The position numbers were made by a program, and so were the translations under genes. A stretch of DNA of 64,000 bases from Metabacillus malikii (lineage in GTDB: Bacteria; Bacillota; Bacilli; Bacillales; Bacillaceae), in contig NZ_JAUSUD010000010.1 in NCBI RefSeq assembly GCF_030813355.1, positions 62,001 to 126,000 on the forward strand, read 5' to 3'. Below, piece after piece: positions 63,208 through 64,000 of the stretch (positions are counted from its first letter, which is position 1; the number at the start of each line of letters is the position of its first letter). The notes under the pieces were generated by a model. That model made no database searches, was not told the origin of the DNA, and saw nothing but the letters and a program-made list of their open reading frames with translations.

Positions 63208-63861
63208 ATGGCTAATATAAGTGAATGGTATGTAAAATTAGGAGATTGGAGTTTGCGCTTATTTATCTTAAATCTTTACTGGATTTTCTTTACGATTGCT
63301 GGATTGGTCATGTTCGGTCTTTTCCCTGCTACGGTTGCATTATTTACCGTCACTAGGAAATTACTATTTGAAGAAAAGGAGGTACCGATTTTTCGGTCAT
63401 TTTATCAAGCGTATAAGAAGGAATTTATTCGAGCGAATGGGTTCGGATTGCTCTGGTCCGTTTTTGGAATCTTGCTCATTATAGATTTAAGGGTACTTTA
63501 TCAATTAAATACTACATTCCTGCATCAATCTCTATTAATTATTTTATATGTAATAATAGCCTTGTTTGTACTGTTGTCAGTATATATTCTACCAGTCTAT
63601 GTACACTTTAATTTAAAGAAGCTAGAGTATATTAAGTATTCATTTGTATTGTTAATCGGCCGGCCAGTTCAGACAATTCTATTAATCGCGGCTTGTCTTG
63701 GGGTATCGTACATTATGTTTAGCTTTCCAGGGATTATTCCGGTGTTTGGTGCAAGTATCTTTAGTTTTATAACGATGAAGATTGCATCGCTATCGTTTCC
63801 GAAAATCAATCAGTTGGGTGAACATGAGCATCTTAATGAAGATTCATATAAAGCTACGTAA
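63208..63861 (+). CDS. YesL-like membrane protein (DUF624), second copy
   Basis: A 217-residue protein with about five spans, paralogue of the one at 24385-25026 (LYWIFFTIAGLVMFGLFPAT; ALFTVTRKLLFEE). ATG at 63208 follows GTAGGAGGAGAAAAGGG; upstream in-frame residues have no ribosome site. It closes the second importer operon. DUF624 proteins recur beside Lpl-type importers but their role is undefined. Confidence 0.85.
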   Translation: MANISEWYVKLGDWSLRLFILNLYWIFFTIAGLVMFGLFPATVALFTVTRKLLFEEKEVPIFRSFYQAYKKEFIRANGFGLLWSVFGILLIIDLRVLYQLNTTFLHQSLLIILYVIIALFVLLSVYILPVYVHFNLKKLEYIKYSFVLLIGRPVQTILLIAACLGVSYIMFSFPGIIPVFGASIFSFITMKIASLSFPKINQLGEHEHLNEDSYKAT

Positions 63862-63907
63862 ATCTTGATAGACAAGCTTGCGATGCCGATAACTTGAGAA
63901 AGGTTAA

Positions 63908-63938
63908 TGATAAAAAATAAGAGGGGGAAATCCCCCAG
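63908..63938 (-). terminator. Terminator for the minus-strand gene at the right edge
   Basis: Read on the minus strand, GGGGGA/TCCCCC is followed by CTCTTATTTTTTATC. It lies directly after the stop of the partial gene. Confidence 0.7.
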
Positions 63939-64000
63939 CTACTTATTTTCTTTCGCATATTTCGCAGCATTCATTCCTGCTAATCTACCTGTTACGAGGG
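63939..64000 (-). CDS. C-terminal end of a probable FAD-dependent oxidoreductase (partial)
   Basis: Minus-strand frame ending LVTGRLAGMNAAKYAKENK at a TAG (63941-63939), cut by the window edge. The TGRLAGMNAAKYA stretch resembles the last FAD-contacting helix of fumarate reductase/flavocytochrome-type FAD-binding proteins. Only about 20 residues are visible, so the product is tentative. Confidence 0.4.
   Translation of the reverse strand, partial: LVTGRLAGMNAAKYAKENK

Overview
The window is a low-GC Gram-positive chromosome segment from the family Bacillaceae. The left part has the gene content, and roughly the order, that I recall for the Bacillus subtilis ytpA to leuS neighbourhood: ytpA, ytpB, mnmM (ytqB), mnmL (ytqA), ytzC, ytrA/ytrE/ytrF, a YttB-like MFS transporter, leuS with a T-box, a YtwF-like rhodanese and the sporulation gene cse60. 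TTG starts behind strong Shine-Dalgarno sequences are frequent. An alkaliphilic or environmental Bacillus relative is plausible, but the species cannot be fixed from the sequence alone.

From about 1 to 18.6 kb is this conserved backbone, interrupted by three copies of a GC-richer, MITE-like intergenic repeat (about 2.04-2.37, 11.08-11.55 and 18.21-18.64 kb; a decayed fourth at 25.09 kb). It also holds an unusual membrane protein whose N-terminal half looks like dihydroorotate dehydrogenase (6.1-7.9 kb).

From about 18.7 kb to the end is a large arabinoxylan/arabinan utilisation locus. It contains: an orphan AraC-type response regulator divergent from a wall-anchored, XynD-like GH43 arabinofuranohydrolase; a YesL-like protein with a YesN/YesM-type two-component system; an LplABC-type oligosaccharide importer followed by a cytoplasmic GH10 xylanase and a GH43 beta-xylosidase; a sugar-binding-protein/regulator/kinase trio resembling the arabinose sensor AraPST; a four-gene YtfQ-YtfR-YtfT-YjfF-type furanose importer; three large exported GH43 proteins (2029, 746 and 1286 residues); and a second LplABC-type importer with its own YesL-like protein. 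Three of the exported enzymes end in LP(E/S/N)TA sorting signals, so they are probably sortase-anchored. The inferred flow is: wall-bound GH43 enzymes strip arabinose from arabinoxylan and arabinan; free L-arabinofuranose enters by the YtfQ-type system; xylo- or arabino-oligosaccharides enter by the Lpl-type systems and are cut inside by the GH10 and GH43 enzymes. CcpA cre-like sites lie on or next to several promoters.

The most unusual feature is a pair of intergenic arrays (28.75-29.28 and 36.26-37.01 kb) that bracket the importer-xylanase-xylosidase cassette. Their unit sequences differ, but both have a period of about 52 bp and the same 19-bp junction, CTTCAT-N7-ATGAAG. The second array runs into the truncated 5' end of a MerR-type regulator gene, which suggests the array displaced the rest of that gene.
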